Of a stretch of DNA of 35,000 nt, positions 9,376 through 19,246 are shown piece by piece. The stretch covers positions 1,840,001-1,875,000 of the forward strand of contig NZ_CP022706.1 in assembly GCF_003491305.1 (NCBI RefSeq), given 5' to 3'. How positions within the stretch are numbered: the stretch's first letter is position 1; the number at the start of each line of letters is the position of its first letter. The notes below the pieces were generated by a model. The model saw nothing but the letters and a program-made list of their open reading frames with translations. It was not told the origin of the DNA and searched no databases. The position numbers and the translations under genes were made by a program. The DNA comes from Methanobacterium sp. BAmetb5 (GTDB taxonomy: Archaea > Methanobacteriota > Methanobacteria > Methanobacteriales > Methanobacteriaceae).

Positions 9376-9645
9376 TTAATCTGTGAGTTTGGATAAAATC
9401 TCTTTTAGAAGACTCCAGTTTTCTTTATTTAGTTTTGATTCTAGTTTTTTAGAGTAATTATAACGAGTTGCAAAGACCTGTCCAACAAAACAAGAATTGT
9501 AACTTCTATTAATTAAACGATCACAAATATTAAATATGGCAACGGTTATTTCAATTAAATAAGGGGAATTTCTATAAACCTTGTGGTTATTTAGTTTTAA
9601 TCTAGTATATAGATTATTTAAATGTGTGTTTATAGAATTTGCCAC
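9376..9645 (-). CDS. Hypothetical 89-residue protein
   Basis: A minus-strand frame starts at GTG (9645-9643) and ends at 9376. It encodes a basic, partly helical protein with SKKLESKLNKENWSLLKEIL near its C terminus. There is no obvious ribosome binding site, although an AT-rich ATATAATAT element lies just upstream and could support a leaderless transcript. No family is recognised, and both flanks are AT-rich. It could be real or chance. Confidence 0.35.
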   Translation of the reverse strand: MANSINTHLNNLYTRLKLNNHKVYRNSPYLIEITVAIFNICDRLINRSYNSCFVGQVFATRYNYSKKLESKLNKENWSLLKEILSKLTD

Positions 9646-9760
9646 ATATTATATGGCATTTTAGAGTATAGGAATATTCGAAAATTGTTCGATGATTATT
9701 GGTAATCGATGACTATACTCATGTAAAACGGTGGGACGATAAGTTAAACCTTTCATTAAT

Positions 9761-9811
9761 GGGGAAACCCCTAATCTATGGGGAAACCTTTAATCTATGG
9801 GGGAAATTTTC
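9761..9811. repeat. Short tandem repeat, 19-base unit, about 2.5 copies
   Basis: Copies GGGGAAACCCCTAATCTAT (9761-9779) and GGGGAAACCTTTAATCTAT (9780-9798) differ at two bases, and a third partial copy (GGGGGAAATTTT) follows. The array lies about 50 bases ahead of the small gene at 9862, in otherwise AT-rich spacer. Confidence 0.85.
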
Positions 9812-9861
9812 ATCTCACACCAGATAAACCGTTTGAAATTAAGTAAATTAGAGGGATTTAA

Positions 9862-10071
9862 TTGATAAGATTGGGTAAAAAAGTACGAAATGTAAAATTA
9901 GGATTTGAAGGCATCGTAGTTGATAAGAAGGAACGAATACACCCACATAAGGTCTACTTTGAACAAAAAATGACCGTAACTCCTCCTACAACTGATGGAT
10001 CATGGTATACCAAGATGTATCTGTTAAAAATCCTACCGAAGGTAGTATGTGGTTTGACGAAAAAAGCTTAA
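9862..10071 (+). CDS. Hypothetical small basic protein (69 residues)
   Basis: The best start is TTG 9862, 7 bases after GAGG. The protein begins MIRLGKKVRNVKLGFEGIVV and is rich in Lys and beta-branched residues, suggesting a small beta-barrel. The opening strand-turn-strand resembles many small SH3-like or KOW-like folds, but I cannot assign a family. It stands alone between AT-rich spacers. Confidence 0.5.
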   Translation: MIRLGKKVRNVKLGFEGIVVDKKERIHPHKVYFEQKMTVTPPTTDGSWYTKMYLLKILPKVVCGLTKKA

Positions 10072-10225
10072 TTGAAATATAATTTGTTTTAAATAGTATC
10101 AACACACTTTAAGTGGTAAATGTCTCCCCTGGATGATAATTCTATCATTTATTTTTTATACATTAACATTCATTAAATAATTACCAATCCATCTGGTATT
10201 AATTTATATTAAATGGTGATTATCA

Positions 10226-10999
10226 ATGAAGAATTACAAGGGTTTGAAGTACTTGGCTATTTTCAATGTATTATTGGGTCTATTTTCGGTGGTTTTGGTT
10301 CAAAACGCCATGGGTCCCATAATAATGTTCGTGGGGATTACCATTTTTACCTTCATCATGTTTAGGGGTAAAAATCAGGATATAACTGCGGGCATAATCC
10401 TGGTTGTGGCTTCCGCCCTGATGTTTATTTTGGAATATTTCCTGATACCTCCACAGAACACAGTATTCTACATATTACTTTTAACCATGAGCTCCGGTAT
10501 TATTTTAACCTTTTACTATTCTTTTAAACCCCAAAATCCCCCCAATAAACAAGTGAAAGTTTTATCCTGGACTGGATCCTTTGTATTTGCAGTAAGCCTT
10601 TTTATTTTAATGGGTATTATTTTTAATAATCTCACCTTATCCCTCATAATGGGGGTGGCCACGATTATTATGCTGGTCACGAGCTGGTTAATTCGAAGGA
10701 GTATACCCCACGATGACATATCATCTGATGAATTAAATGAAGGGTTCACTACCGAAAATCCTGAAAAATATTGGCTTAAATATGAAGTTGGTGGCTTCCC
10801 CAAGCCTGTGCGCTGGCAGGGATGGCTTTCTTTGGTGGTTCTTTTTTCATCCCCCTTTGTGGTGATAATTTTCACCAGAAACGTAGAAACAGCAATGGTT
10901 ATTGTACTCGCCATTATAACGGCGGCTATGGTATTAATCATGTTAAAAAGTAATTATAGAGAAATCATGAGGGAATACCGGGAAAATTTAAAGAAATAG
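10226..10999 (+). CDS. Multi-pass membrane protein of unknown function
   Basis: The 257-residue protein starts at ATG 10226 after a GGTGAT binding site, the form used by several genes in this window. It has about eight hydrophobic segments, for example YLAIFNVLLGLFSVVLV, GIILVVASALMFILEYFLI, VFYILLLTMSSGIILTFYY and MVIVLAIITAAMVLIML. A hydrophilic cytoplasmic-type loop (about residues 160-195) separates the sixth and seventh segments. The protein ends in a basic tail, REIMREYRENLKK. No transport or enzyme motif is visible. It is flanked by spacers and is probably transcribed alone. Confidence 0.7.
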   Translation: MKNYKGLKYLAIFNVLLGLFSVVLVQNAMGPIIMFVGITIFTFIMFRGKNQDITAGIILVVASALMFILEYFLIPPQNTVFYILLLTMSSGIILTFYYSFKPQNPPNKQVKVLSWTGSFVFAVSLFILMGIIFNNLTLSLIMGVATIIMLVTSWLIRRSIPHDDISSDELNEGFTTENPEKYWLKYEVGGFPKPVRWQGWLSLVVLFSSPFVVIIFTRNVETAMVIVLAIITAAMVLIMLKSNYREIMREYRENLKK

Positions 11000-11342
11000 G
11001 TCACATAATGCGGGAAAAGGAATCATAATGCCTTTTAGTTCAAACACTGCTGCACAATAATATTTATGCAAATTCATAATGATATTTTTCCTCCAAATAT
11101 TTCATCAATTTGCCTTAACCTCTTTTTTTTATGCCCATCTAATTTGGAAGGAAACAAACCATAAATAATCTGTTAACTCTATGGAACCTGTTGAATCACG
11201 GGATTGTTCATTTTTTTTATCATTCTTAGAAATACAAATGGTTAAATAATCGTAATGCCCATTTTAATTTAAAAAATCCCATATTATGAAGGTTAATATT
11301 AAATCAACCATTTAAATAAAAAAACGAAATTGGTGATTAATT
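11000..11342. other. AT-rich intergenic region between two membrane-protein genes
   Basis: The 343 bases contain T-runs at about 11125-11132 and 11211-11218 that could end upstream transcription. A TTTAAATAAA element at about 11310-11319 is well placed as a TATA box for the gene at 11343. I see no coding frame or RNA gene. Confidence 0.5.
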
Positions 11343-11771
11343 ATGGAAGAAATCAACTACATGCGCCTGATGATCTTTGCATTTATCTGTTTATGGTTCC
11401 TTTATCCTGCTATCATGATTCAGTTAAGGCCAAAAGTCTTTAAGAATACCATGAATATTTCTAAAAAGACCAGTAAGGGAAACTCACCTTTGGGTAATAT
11501 AATTTTTATATATTCTTTTATGATTGGGCTTGGTACCTCAATTGGAACTATGATCTTTTTATCCTTCTTCAGTGGTAATGTCATCACTGCGGATGCAATG
11601 AATATAGGTTTTCTAGTAGGATTAATATTTGAAACAATTACTCTATTTCCGGATAAATTAGAAAAAATATTCAAAATTGATTTAAGAACCAATGAAAAAT
11701 TTAAGAAATATTTTTTTGTCGGTTTAATTTTATTTATAATAATAATGAAAGTACTTAGTTATCTATTATAA
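11343..11771 (+). CDS. Small four-helix membrane protein of unknown function
   Basis: The 142-residue protein starts at ATG 11343 after GGTGAT. It shows four hydrophobic stretches: LMIFAFICLWFLYPAIMI, IIFIYSFMIGLGTSIGTMI, MNIGFLVGLIFETITLF and YFFVGLILFIIIMKVLSYLL. Between the first two is a basic loop (RPKVFKNTMNISKKTSKG). No family motif is recognised. Codon use is AT-rich like the surrounding DNA. It may be lineage specific. Confidence 0.65.
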   Translation: MEEINYMRLMIFAFICLWFLYPAIMIQLRPKVFKNTMNISKKTSKGNSPLGNIIFIYSFMIGLGTSIGTMIFLSFFSGNVITADAMNIGFLVGLIFETITLFPDKLEKIFKIDLRTNEKFKKYFFVGLILFIIIMKVLSYLL

Positions 11772-14480
<2,709 letters not shown>

Positions 14481-14503
14481 GTACTGAAGAAAAGAAAACA
14501 TTT

Positions 14504-14541
14504 AAGGGGGTTAAAAATTACTTTAACCCTTTTTTATTTTT
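14504..14541 (+). terminator. Hairpin plus T-tract terminator after katG
   Basis: GGGTTAAA (14508-14515) pairs with TTTAACCC (14522-14529) around a six-base loop, and a run of T follows at once. It starts 24 bases after the katG stop. Confidence 0.8.
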
Positions 14542-14550
14542 ATTGTTAAT

Positions 14551-14627
14551 TACAATCCCTATTTTGAGATTGCAATCCCTATTTTGAGATTGCAATCCCT
14601 ATTTTGAGATTATAATTCCTATTCGGA
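14551..14627. repeat. Tandem 20-base repeats downstream of katG
   Basis: Three near-identical units of 20 bases (core CAATCCCTATTTTGAGAT) occupy 14551-14570, 14571-14590 and 14591-14610, and a decayed fourth copy follows to about 14627. The array lies between the katG terminator and the convergent gene at 14708. Confidence 0.9.
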
Positions 14628-14707
14628 TTCATATAGGACCACAGCATATAGGACCATAACACATAAGGCCCTAGCTTTGTTAATATCCTTTGTATCCCGA
14701 CCATTCC

Positions 14708-15289
14708 CTAGGGCATAACTTCTATAGGGGATACGGGGGAGTTGATTTTCTTGAAATGAATCTGATTGGATTCACCAAATTCTAAACTATTGATTTTGTA
14801 GGTGTTGTGGGTAATGTCCTCAATGCCCGCCCTTAGAACCACCACCAGCGGTACGGTGCACCGGTCCACCAGTTCCTCCACCATGAAACAGTCCCGGTTC
14901 TGGGTTATCAGGGGAGTATCCGCACTAATCAGGAAGTCTTCCCCCTGGATCTGGTAATCTAAATTCTCAATGTAGGGGGACTGGTCAACAAAATATTCAC
15001 AGATATCATTTAACATAGCTGCATTATCATGCTGGTACTTGTGGTTAAAATCATTTTTCAACATGCTCCACAGGTTATGACCAGTTAAACGGGCAATGTT
15101 GGTGATACCCCCGGTTAAAATTCCCACTTCATTGTAGTTAATCCAAACATCCATGGCTTCGGCAATAGCTTTACTGTACCACCCCTTTTCAAACCGGAAC
15201 TTCTGAGAAGCCAATTTTCTGAATTCATAATCCAGATGGGTGTCAACGGAAACCGTCACCCTCTTATTTTGTGATAATAAGTTCTTCAT
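14708..15289 (-). CDS. Ribbon-helix-helix-like DNA-binding protein fused to a domain resembling the Roadblock-cluster helper proteins
   Basis: The 193-residue protein starts at ATG 15289 close after AGGTAGG. Residues about 9-52 look like a ribbon-helix-helix or CopG-like segment: the strand KRVTVSVDTHLD, then FRKLASQKF and SKAIAEAMDVWI. The remainder (about 60-165) can be lined up by eye with the 170-residue helper proteins at 16010 and 18467. Shared positions include ITNIARLTGHNLWSMLKN against GITRAFGEDLWNLIKVG, then a Tyr/Phe-rich helix, a two-strand region and VLRAGIEDIT against LIALMEDVT. It is transcribed away from the Roadblock block across a shared 332-base gap. I infer a regulator whose sensor domain is related to the helper proteins, which may resemble V4R-type ligand-binding folds. 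The identity is low, so a profile comparison is decisive. Confidence 0.6.
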   Translation of the reverse strand: MKNLLSQNKRVTVSVDTHLDYEFRKLASQKFRFEKGWYSKAIAEAMDVWINYNEVGILTGGITNIARLTGHNLWSMLKNDFNHKYQHDNAAMLNDICEYFVDQSPYIENLDYQIQGEDFLISADTPLITQNRDCFMVEELVDRCTVPLVVVLRAGIEDITHNTYKINSLEFGESNQIHFKKINSPVSPIEVMP

Positions 15290-15621
15290 CCTACCTTACC
15301 TGTAGTTATTAATCGGGATTGTGGATAGTAACTAACCCCCACTAATTAGGGAATGTTGAATTATCCATAAAACATTTATAGTATACCTTACCGTGAACTC
15401 GTCAAATCCTAAATTCATTCCAATATTAATTTTTTACCCGTAAAGAACTCTTATATAAATTTATCTCAAGTGCACACTTATGCATTCTCACTTTATAATT
15501 GTTTTTTTACTTATAATCATACGATTTAGTGACAACTAACGACAAAAATGTAATCTCAATGATTCCTTTTGTCGGGGGTTTAGATAGGTATTTGCATAAA
15601 GATCCAATGGAGATTGTTTAA
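15290..15621. other. Divergent control region between the RHH-type gene and the first Roadblock gene
   Basis: These 332 bases separate two divergent genes. A TATA-like TTATATAAA lies at 15451-15459 on the plus strand, and GTGCAC follows at 15470-15475, where transcription would be expected to begin. A perfect 8-base inverted repeat, CGACAAAA (15540-15547) and TTTTGTCG (15567-15574), lies further down in the predicted leader or operator of the Roadblock operon. No coding frame is seen. Confidence 0.6.
15540..15574. promoter_or_regulatory. Inverted repeat upstream of the first Roadblock gene
   Basis: CGACAAAA and TTTTGTCG form a perfect 8-base dyad with a 19-base spacer, ending 47 bases before the ATG at 15622. 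It may be an operator for the divergent ribbon-helix-helix protein or an RNA hairpin in the leader. Confidence 0.4.
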
Positions 15622-15996
15622 ATGGGACTAAGAGAGGATATTGGTAGTCTTTTAAAAGAGTTACTGGAGCGTGCTCCGGGGGATGTGAATGGAGTTGCAG
15701 TATTGCGACCGGATGGTTTGATGATTTCTTCGGCCCTTCCCAGTGGTACTGATGAGAAACGGGTGGCTGCTATGGCGGCAGCTATGGTGGGTACTTCCCA
15801 GAGAACCTGTGATGAGCTGGAAAGGGGAGATCTCAACCAGGTGGTTATCGACGGGGCCATTGGTAAGGCCATCCTATCCTATGCCGGTAAGAAGGCAGTG
15901 CTGGCTGCACTATCCCCGGGGGAAGTGAACCTGGGATTAGCCCTACTGGAACTGGAGAGAACCGCACTAAAAGTAAAAGAAGTCATGGAAGCATAG
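15622..15996 (+). CDS. Roadblock/LC7-domain protein, copy A
   Basis: Roadblock/LC7 domains are small alpha/beta dimers that regulate or scaffold small GTPases (MglB type in bacteria). The 124-residue protein has the family pattern: an N-terminal helix DIGSLLKELLERA, strands around VNGVAVLRPDGLMISSALP, a central helix VAAMAAAMVGTSQRT, then GDLNQVVIDGAIGKAILSYA and a C-terminal helix. It is identical, residue for residue, to the protein at 18059, although about 17 bases differ. It is the first gene of a five-gene run (gaps of 13-33 bases) containing a helper protein, a GTPase and two further Roadblock proteins. A role as regulator of the neighbouring GTPase is inferred from context. Confidence 0.92.
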   Translation: MGLREDIGSLLKELLERAPGDVNGVAVLRPDGLMISSALPSGTDEKRVAAMAAAMVGTSQRTCDELERGDLNQVVIDGAIGKAILSYAGKKAVLAALSPGEVNLGLALLELERTALKVKEVMEA

Positions 15997-16009
15997 GGAG
16001 TACAGTAAC

Positions 16010-16522
16010 ATGTCAGAAGAGCAGGTTCAGCAAATAACGGCCGCCTTTTTAAGTGAAAATAAAGAAAATCCAGTGAATATCATACTCACCTCGGTGTTGA
16101 TGGGCTTCACCAACAGCCTGTGGAGGGTCAGTGGTGAAGGTTCCCTAGGTATCACCCGGGCCTTCGGTGAAGATCTGTGGAACCTGATCAAGGTGGGTTC
16201 AGTTATGCTGGGTGAGGAAAAGGACACCAGCACCCCGGAAAAGGCCCTGGAATTCTATGCCGAGTACCTGGGAGGATATTTCCGCATTGCCGATGAAATA
16301 GATTTCACGGTAGACAACGATACCCTGAAGGTCCAAGTCAAGGGTTGCAAACTGCACCACTTCACGGACTACCTGGAGGCCAAAGAAGTTCCCCGTTTCG
16401 TAGGCTGTCCTATGGCCCTGTCACTAATCGCCTTGATGGAAGATGTGACTGGAGAGCCATTTATAATGGATAGTTTGGAATCTAAGGATGGTAACAGTGA
16501 AATTGTACTCAAATCCCTGTAG
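16010..16522 (+). CDS. Roadblock-associated helper protein, copy A (V4R-like candidate)
   Basis: The 170-residue protein starts at ATG 16010, 13 bases after the Roadblock stop. Features are an N-terminal helix (ITAAFLSENKENPVNIILTS), a Gly-rich segment with ITRAFGEDLWNLIK, a helix with ALEFYAEYLGGYF, a two-strand hairpin, then KGCKLHHF and FVGCPMALSLIALMEDVTG. The layout of small strands plus a late CP-containing helix recalls V4R or haem-NO-type ligand-binding folds, but I cannot name the family with certainty. Two Cys (in KGCK and VGCP) and two adjacent His are kept in both copies and are candidate ligand or metal residues. It is about 80% identical to the copy at 18467, with changes concentrated near residues 98-110. 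It probably works with the Roadblock protein that precedes it in both places. Confidence 0.7.
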   Translation: MSEEQVQQITAAFLSENKENPVNIILTSVLMGFTNSLWRVSGEGSLGITRAFGEDLWNLIKVGSVMLGEEKDTSTPEKALEFYAEYLGGYFRIADEIDFTVDNDTLKVQVKGCKLHHFTDYLEAKEVPRFVGCPMALSLIALMEDVTGEPFIMDSLESKDGNSEIVLKSL

Positions 16523-16539
16523 ATTCTGGGAGTACACCT

Positions 16540-17028
16540 ATGGATGCCCTTAAAGTTGTGGTTTTCGGCGCTTTAAACGCCGGTAAAACCACCTTTGTTG
16601 AGAGATTAAGTGGAAATGAACTTTTCTTGAAAGGTGAATACGAAGATATTACCACCAGTTTTGATTTTGTCCAGATCGAACAGGGCGGTTTTTTAATACA
16701 TTTATTTGCCAGTCCCGGGCATCGAAGATTCTCTTTTATGTGGGAAACACTGGCTACTGGTATGGACGGGGCAATCTTATTAATAGACTCAACCGTGGGG
16801 ATAACCCCGGTAGATTTCGAGTTAATTAAATTTATTGAAGGCTATGATGTGCCTTATGTTATTGCGGCCAATAAGGAAGATATTTCTAGACTGGATCCGG
16901 AAGTTATACGTGCTGAATTGAATCTTTCGGGCGATGTACCTATTTTTAATACTTCGGCATTGAATGATGATGATCTGGCCAGTTTCATGGACAATCTTAT
17001 TAATGAAATTACAGGGAAAAACAAGTGA
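16540..17028 (+). CDS. Small Ras-like GTPase of the COG2229 type
   Basis: The 162-residue protein is a single G domain. Motifs are the P-loop GALNAGKT (residues 10-17, Lys16), switch I Thr38/Thr39, the G3 region ASPGHRRF (57-64), G4 NKED (111-114) and G5 TSA (138-140). The sequence FMWETLATGMDGAILLID after G3 is characteristic of the COG2229/MglA-related group common in archaea and bacteria. G3 has Ser in place of the usual Asp of DxxG, as in relatives with xTPGQ, so Mg handling may be unusual. It sits between the helper protein (17-base gap) and two Roadblock proteins (33-base gap), the classical partner arrangement. I infer a membrane- or polarity-type switch, but the process is unknown. 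Confidence 0.93.
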   Translation: MDALKVVVFGALNAGKTTFVERLSGNELFLKGEYEDITTSFDFVQIEQGGFLIHLFASPGHRRFSFMWETLATGMDGAILLIDSTVGITPVDFELIKFIEGYDVPYVIAANKEDISRLDPEVIRAELNLSGDVPIFNTSALNDDDLASFMDNLINEITGKNK

Positions 17029-17061
17029 TAGGGCCCAAATATTTTTGGTAGGCGGATAAAA

Positions 17062-17412
17062 ATGGTTGTTCAGAATTTAGATGAAGTTTTAATCAATATT
17101 AATCGAATCAGGGGAGTCAAAGATTCCCTGGTGGCTGGTTTGGATGGTATTCCTGTAACCAAGGTGGATCGGGAAAGTTCAATTTTAAGTGCCACCACGG
17201 TGGCGGCACTGGGAGCAGTGCGAGAACTTACCAGAACAGTCCGTTACGGGAATCTAGAGCAGTTAATCGTGGAAACAGAACAGGGGAAAATAGTGATTGA
17301 TGAATTTGGTATGGACCATGTTATCATAGTTTTAACCGAGATGAATGCCAACATTGGCATGATCAGGGTGATGTTAAAGAAGGCCATTTCTGATTTCACC
17401 AACAATCAATAG
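17062..17412 (+). CDS. Roadblock/LC7-domain protein (second type)
   Basis: The 116-residue protein starts at ATG 17062 soon after a GGTAGGCGGAT stretch. It has a short N-terminal helix (VQNLDEVLININRIRGV), a strand pair VAGLDGIPVTKVD, a central helix ATTVAALGAVRELTRTVR, then GNLEQLIVETEQGKIVIDE and a final helix. The pattern is that of Roadblock/LC7, although sequence identity with copies A and B is low. It lies 33 bases after the GTPase and 19 bases before another Roadblock gene, so the three are co-transcribed. Different Roadblock proteins may pair with one another as heterodimers around the GTPase. Confidence 0.88.
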   Translation: MVVQNLDEVLININRIRGVKDSLVAGLDGIPVTKVDRESSILSATTVAALGAVRELTRTVRYGNLEQLIVETEQGKIVIDEFGMDHVIIVLTEMNANIGMIRVMLKKAISDFTNNQ

Positions 17413-17431
17413 TTATTCCAGCTGATGTCCT

Positions 17432-17809
17432 ATGAAACCTATTTCCGAGCAGATCAATGAAGTTCTACAGCAGATGGAGTACAAAAGTGACATTTTAGAG
17501 TCCTATGTAATCCGTAAAGATGGGCTGATTATGACCTCCAGCAACCCCCATGTGAAAAACCATATGATTGCGGCTATGGCTGCTTCCCTCATCAATATCG
17601 GTGAAAAAACACTCAATGATATTGGTAAAGACAACCTGGAAAAAGTCCTGATCAAAGGGGAAAAACTACAAATCGTTATCATGGGTTCATCCACTGTAGC
17701 CCTGGTCTGTGCAGTGGAATCCACTGCTAATCTGGGTATGGTTTTTTTGAAAATGAAAAGAGCGGTGGAAAAAATATTCCAGATAATAAAGGACGCCTAT
17801 ATTGATTAA
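17432..17809 (+). CDS. Roadblock/LC7-domain protein (third type)
   Basis: The 125-residue protein starts at ATG 17432. It has the standard fold order: helix ISEQINEVLQQME, strands ILESYVIRKDGLIMTSSNP, helix MIAAMAASLINIGEKTLND, strands LEKVLIKGEKLQIVIMG and a C-terminal helix ending IIKDAYID. It is the last gene of the operon that starts at 15622. A T-rich stretch follows at about 17850-17862 and could end transcription. Its partner is inferred to be the GTPase at 16540. Confidence 0.88.
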   Translation: MKPISEQINEVLQQMEYKSDILESYVIRKDGLIMTSSNPHVKNHMIAAMAASLINIGEKTLNDIGKDNLEKVLIKGEKLQIVIMGSSTVALVCAVESTANLGMVFLKMKRAVEKIFQIIKDAYID

Positions 17810-17940
17810 AGGGGTCCCTGTTAATCATTTCATTAAAAATAACTCATTTTCTATCTTTTTTTAACCAGATTGTTTCTTTGATTACAACTTTACCCTTCTC
17901 AACCCTCCTTTAAAGTTCTATTATCCTATATAACTGTTTG

Positions 17941-17988
17941 CTAACTGTGCACGGGTGTTATAGATTTCGTGTGAAAATTCACAGTTAG
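17941..17988. promoter_or_regulatory. Inverted repeat and promoter region of the second Roadblock copy
   Basis: CTAACTGTG (17941-17949) and CACAGTTAG (17980-17988) form a perfect 9-base dyad with a 30-base spacer. A TATA-like CTATATAAC lies just upstream, about 20 bases before GTGCAC (17947-17952). The same TATA-to-GTGCAC spacing occurs ahead of copy A. The dyad would overlap the start of transcription, so it is a good candidate for a repressor site. Confidence 0.5.
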
Positions 17989-18058
17989 ATATTATTTTTA
18001 TCCGCATTATTGGTTATAAACAACAGGATAATTAATTTAACACAACGGACGTGAATTT

Positions 18059-18433
18059 ATGGGATTAAGAGAGGATATTGGTAGTCTTTTGAAAGAGTTA
18101 CTGGAGCGTGCTCCGGGGGATGTGAATGGAGTGGCTGTTCTGCGACCGGATGGTTTGATGATCTCTTCGGCCCTTCCCAGTGGTACTGATGAGAAACGGG
18201 TGGCAGCTATGGCGGCAGCTATGGTGGGTACTTCCCAGAGAACCTGTGATGAGCTGGAAAGGGGAGATCTTAACCAGGTGGTTATTGACGGTGCCATTGG
18301 TAAGGCCATCTTATCCTATGCTGGTAAGAAGGCGGTGCTGGCTGCACTATCCCCGGGGGAAGTGAACCTGGGATTGGCCCTCCTGGAACTGGAGAGAACC
18401 GCACTGAAAGTAAAAGAAGTCATGGAAGCATAA
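18059..18433 (+). CDS. Roadblock/LC7-domain protein, copy B (amino-acid identical to copy A)
   Basis: The 124-residue protein is identical to that at 15622. By my count about 17 bases differ between the genes, all at synonymous positions, and the stop codon changes from TAG to TAA. Upstream sequence is unrelated, so the duplicated segment starts at the gene itself. The next gene, 33 bases away, is a diverged copy of the helper protein, whereas the GTPase and other Roadblock genes are not duplicated. This Roadblock protein therefore probably serves two different helper partners. It has its own promoter region with a dyad. Confidence 0.92.
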   Translation: MGLREDIGSLLKELLERAPGDVNGVAVLRPDGLMISSALPSGTDEKRVAAMAAAMVGTSQRTCDELERGDLNQVVIDGAIGKAILSYAGKKAVLAALSPGEVNLGLALLELERTALKVKEVMEA

Positions 18434-18466
18434 ACTGGAGCTTATATATCAAGAGGAGTTAATGAC

Positions 18467-18979
18467 ATGTCAGAAGAGGAAGTACAGAAAATAACAGCTG
18501 CTTTTTTAAGCGAAACTAAAGAAAATCCAGTGAATATTATACTCACCGCGGTGTTGATGGGGTTCACCAACAGCCTGTGGAAGGTCAGTGGGGAAGGATC
18601 AGGGGGAATCACCCGTGCCTTCGGTGAAGATCTGTGGGACCTCATCAGGGCGGGTTCAGTTATGCTGGGTGAGGAAAAGGATACCAGCACCCCGGAAAAA
18701 GCCCTGGAATTCTATGCCGAGTACCTGGGAGGATATTTCCGCATTGCTGATGAAATAAGTTACAATTTAGGTGAAGATTCCCTCAACGTCAGTATTAAAG
18801 GTTGCAAAATGCACCACTTCACGGACTACCTGGAAGCCAAGGATGTCCCTCGTTCCATAGGCTGTCCTATGGCTCTGTCACTAATCGCTTTGATGGAGGA
18901 TGTGACTGGAGAGTCATACATAATTGATGATCTCAAATCCACGGATAGTAACAGTGAAATAGTCCTTAAAGCTCTTTAA
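18467..18979 (+). CDS. Roadblock-associated helper protein, copy B
   Basis: The 170-residue protein starts at ATG 18467 after AAGAGGAGTT, a strong site. About 31 of 170 residues differ from copy A at 16010. The changes concentrate in the hairpin near residues 98-110 (DEISYNLGEDS here, DEIDFTVDNDT in copy A) and near 149-160, while ITRAFGEDLW, ALEFYAEYLGG, KGCK, HHFTDYLEAK and GCPMALSLIALMEDVTGE are kept. The variable hairpin could form a ligand- or partner-selective surface. The gene ends the second cassette; AT-rich DNA with T-runs follows. Confidence 0.7.
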   Translation: MSEEEVQKITAAFLSETKENPVNIILTAVLMGFTNSLWKVSGEGSGGITRAFGEDLWDLIRAGSVMLGEEKDTSTPEKALEFYAEYLGGYFRIADEISYNLGEDSLNVSIKGCKMHHFTDYLEAKDVPRSIGCPMALSLIALMEDVTGESYIIDDLKSTDSNSEIVLKAL

Positions 18980-19179
18980 ACTTATTTTAAGAGTTAATCA
19001 ACACTCTTTTTTTATTATTTAATATTTTTTTTACATTTCCTAATCTTCGGTTTATCCGGGGGCTTTAAACACACCAAAACATCGCCAACAGATTCAAATC
19101 CATTTATTCCTTATGAATTCTATAATAATTATAATAAAAACCATGTAAAACATTTATTTTCATAATAATTAAAGAAAAT

Positions 19180-19238
19180 TTCCTTAATCATTAGTAGAAA
19201 AATACTTATTAGTCTTTTATCATATAATCATTAAGGAA
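19180..19238. promoter_or_regulatory. Inverted repeat over the start of the HEPN/MNT operon
   Basis: TTCCTTAAT (19180-19188) and ATTAAGGAA (19230-19238) form a perfect 9-base dyad, and the right arm includes the binding site AAGGAA of the gene at 19247. An AT-rich promoter region lies between the arms. Autoregulation by the encoded pair is an inference drawn from other toxin-antitoxin operons. Confidence 0.45.
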
Positions 19239-19246
19239 GTAGATTT

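Noticed and set aside
18037..18309. Antisense frame opposite the Roadblock gene, also present opposite copy A
   Set aside because: It recurs only because the two Roadblock genes are nearly the same; there is no binding site or family pattern.
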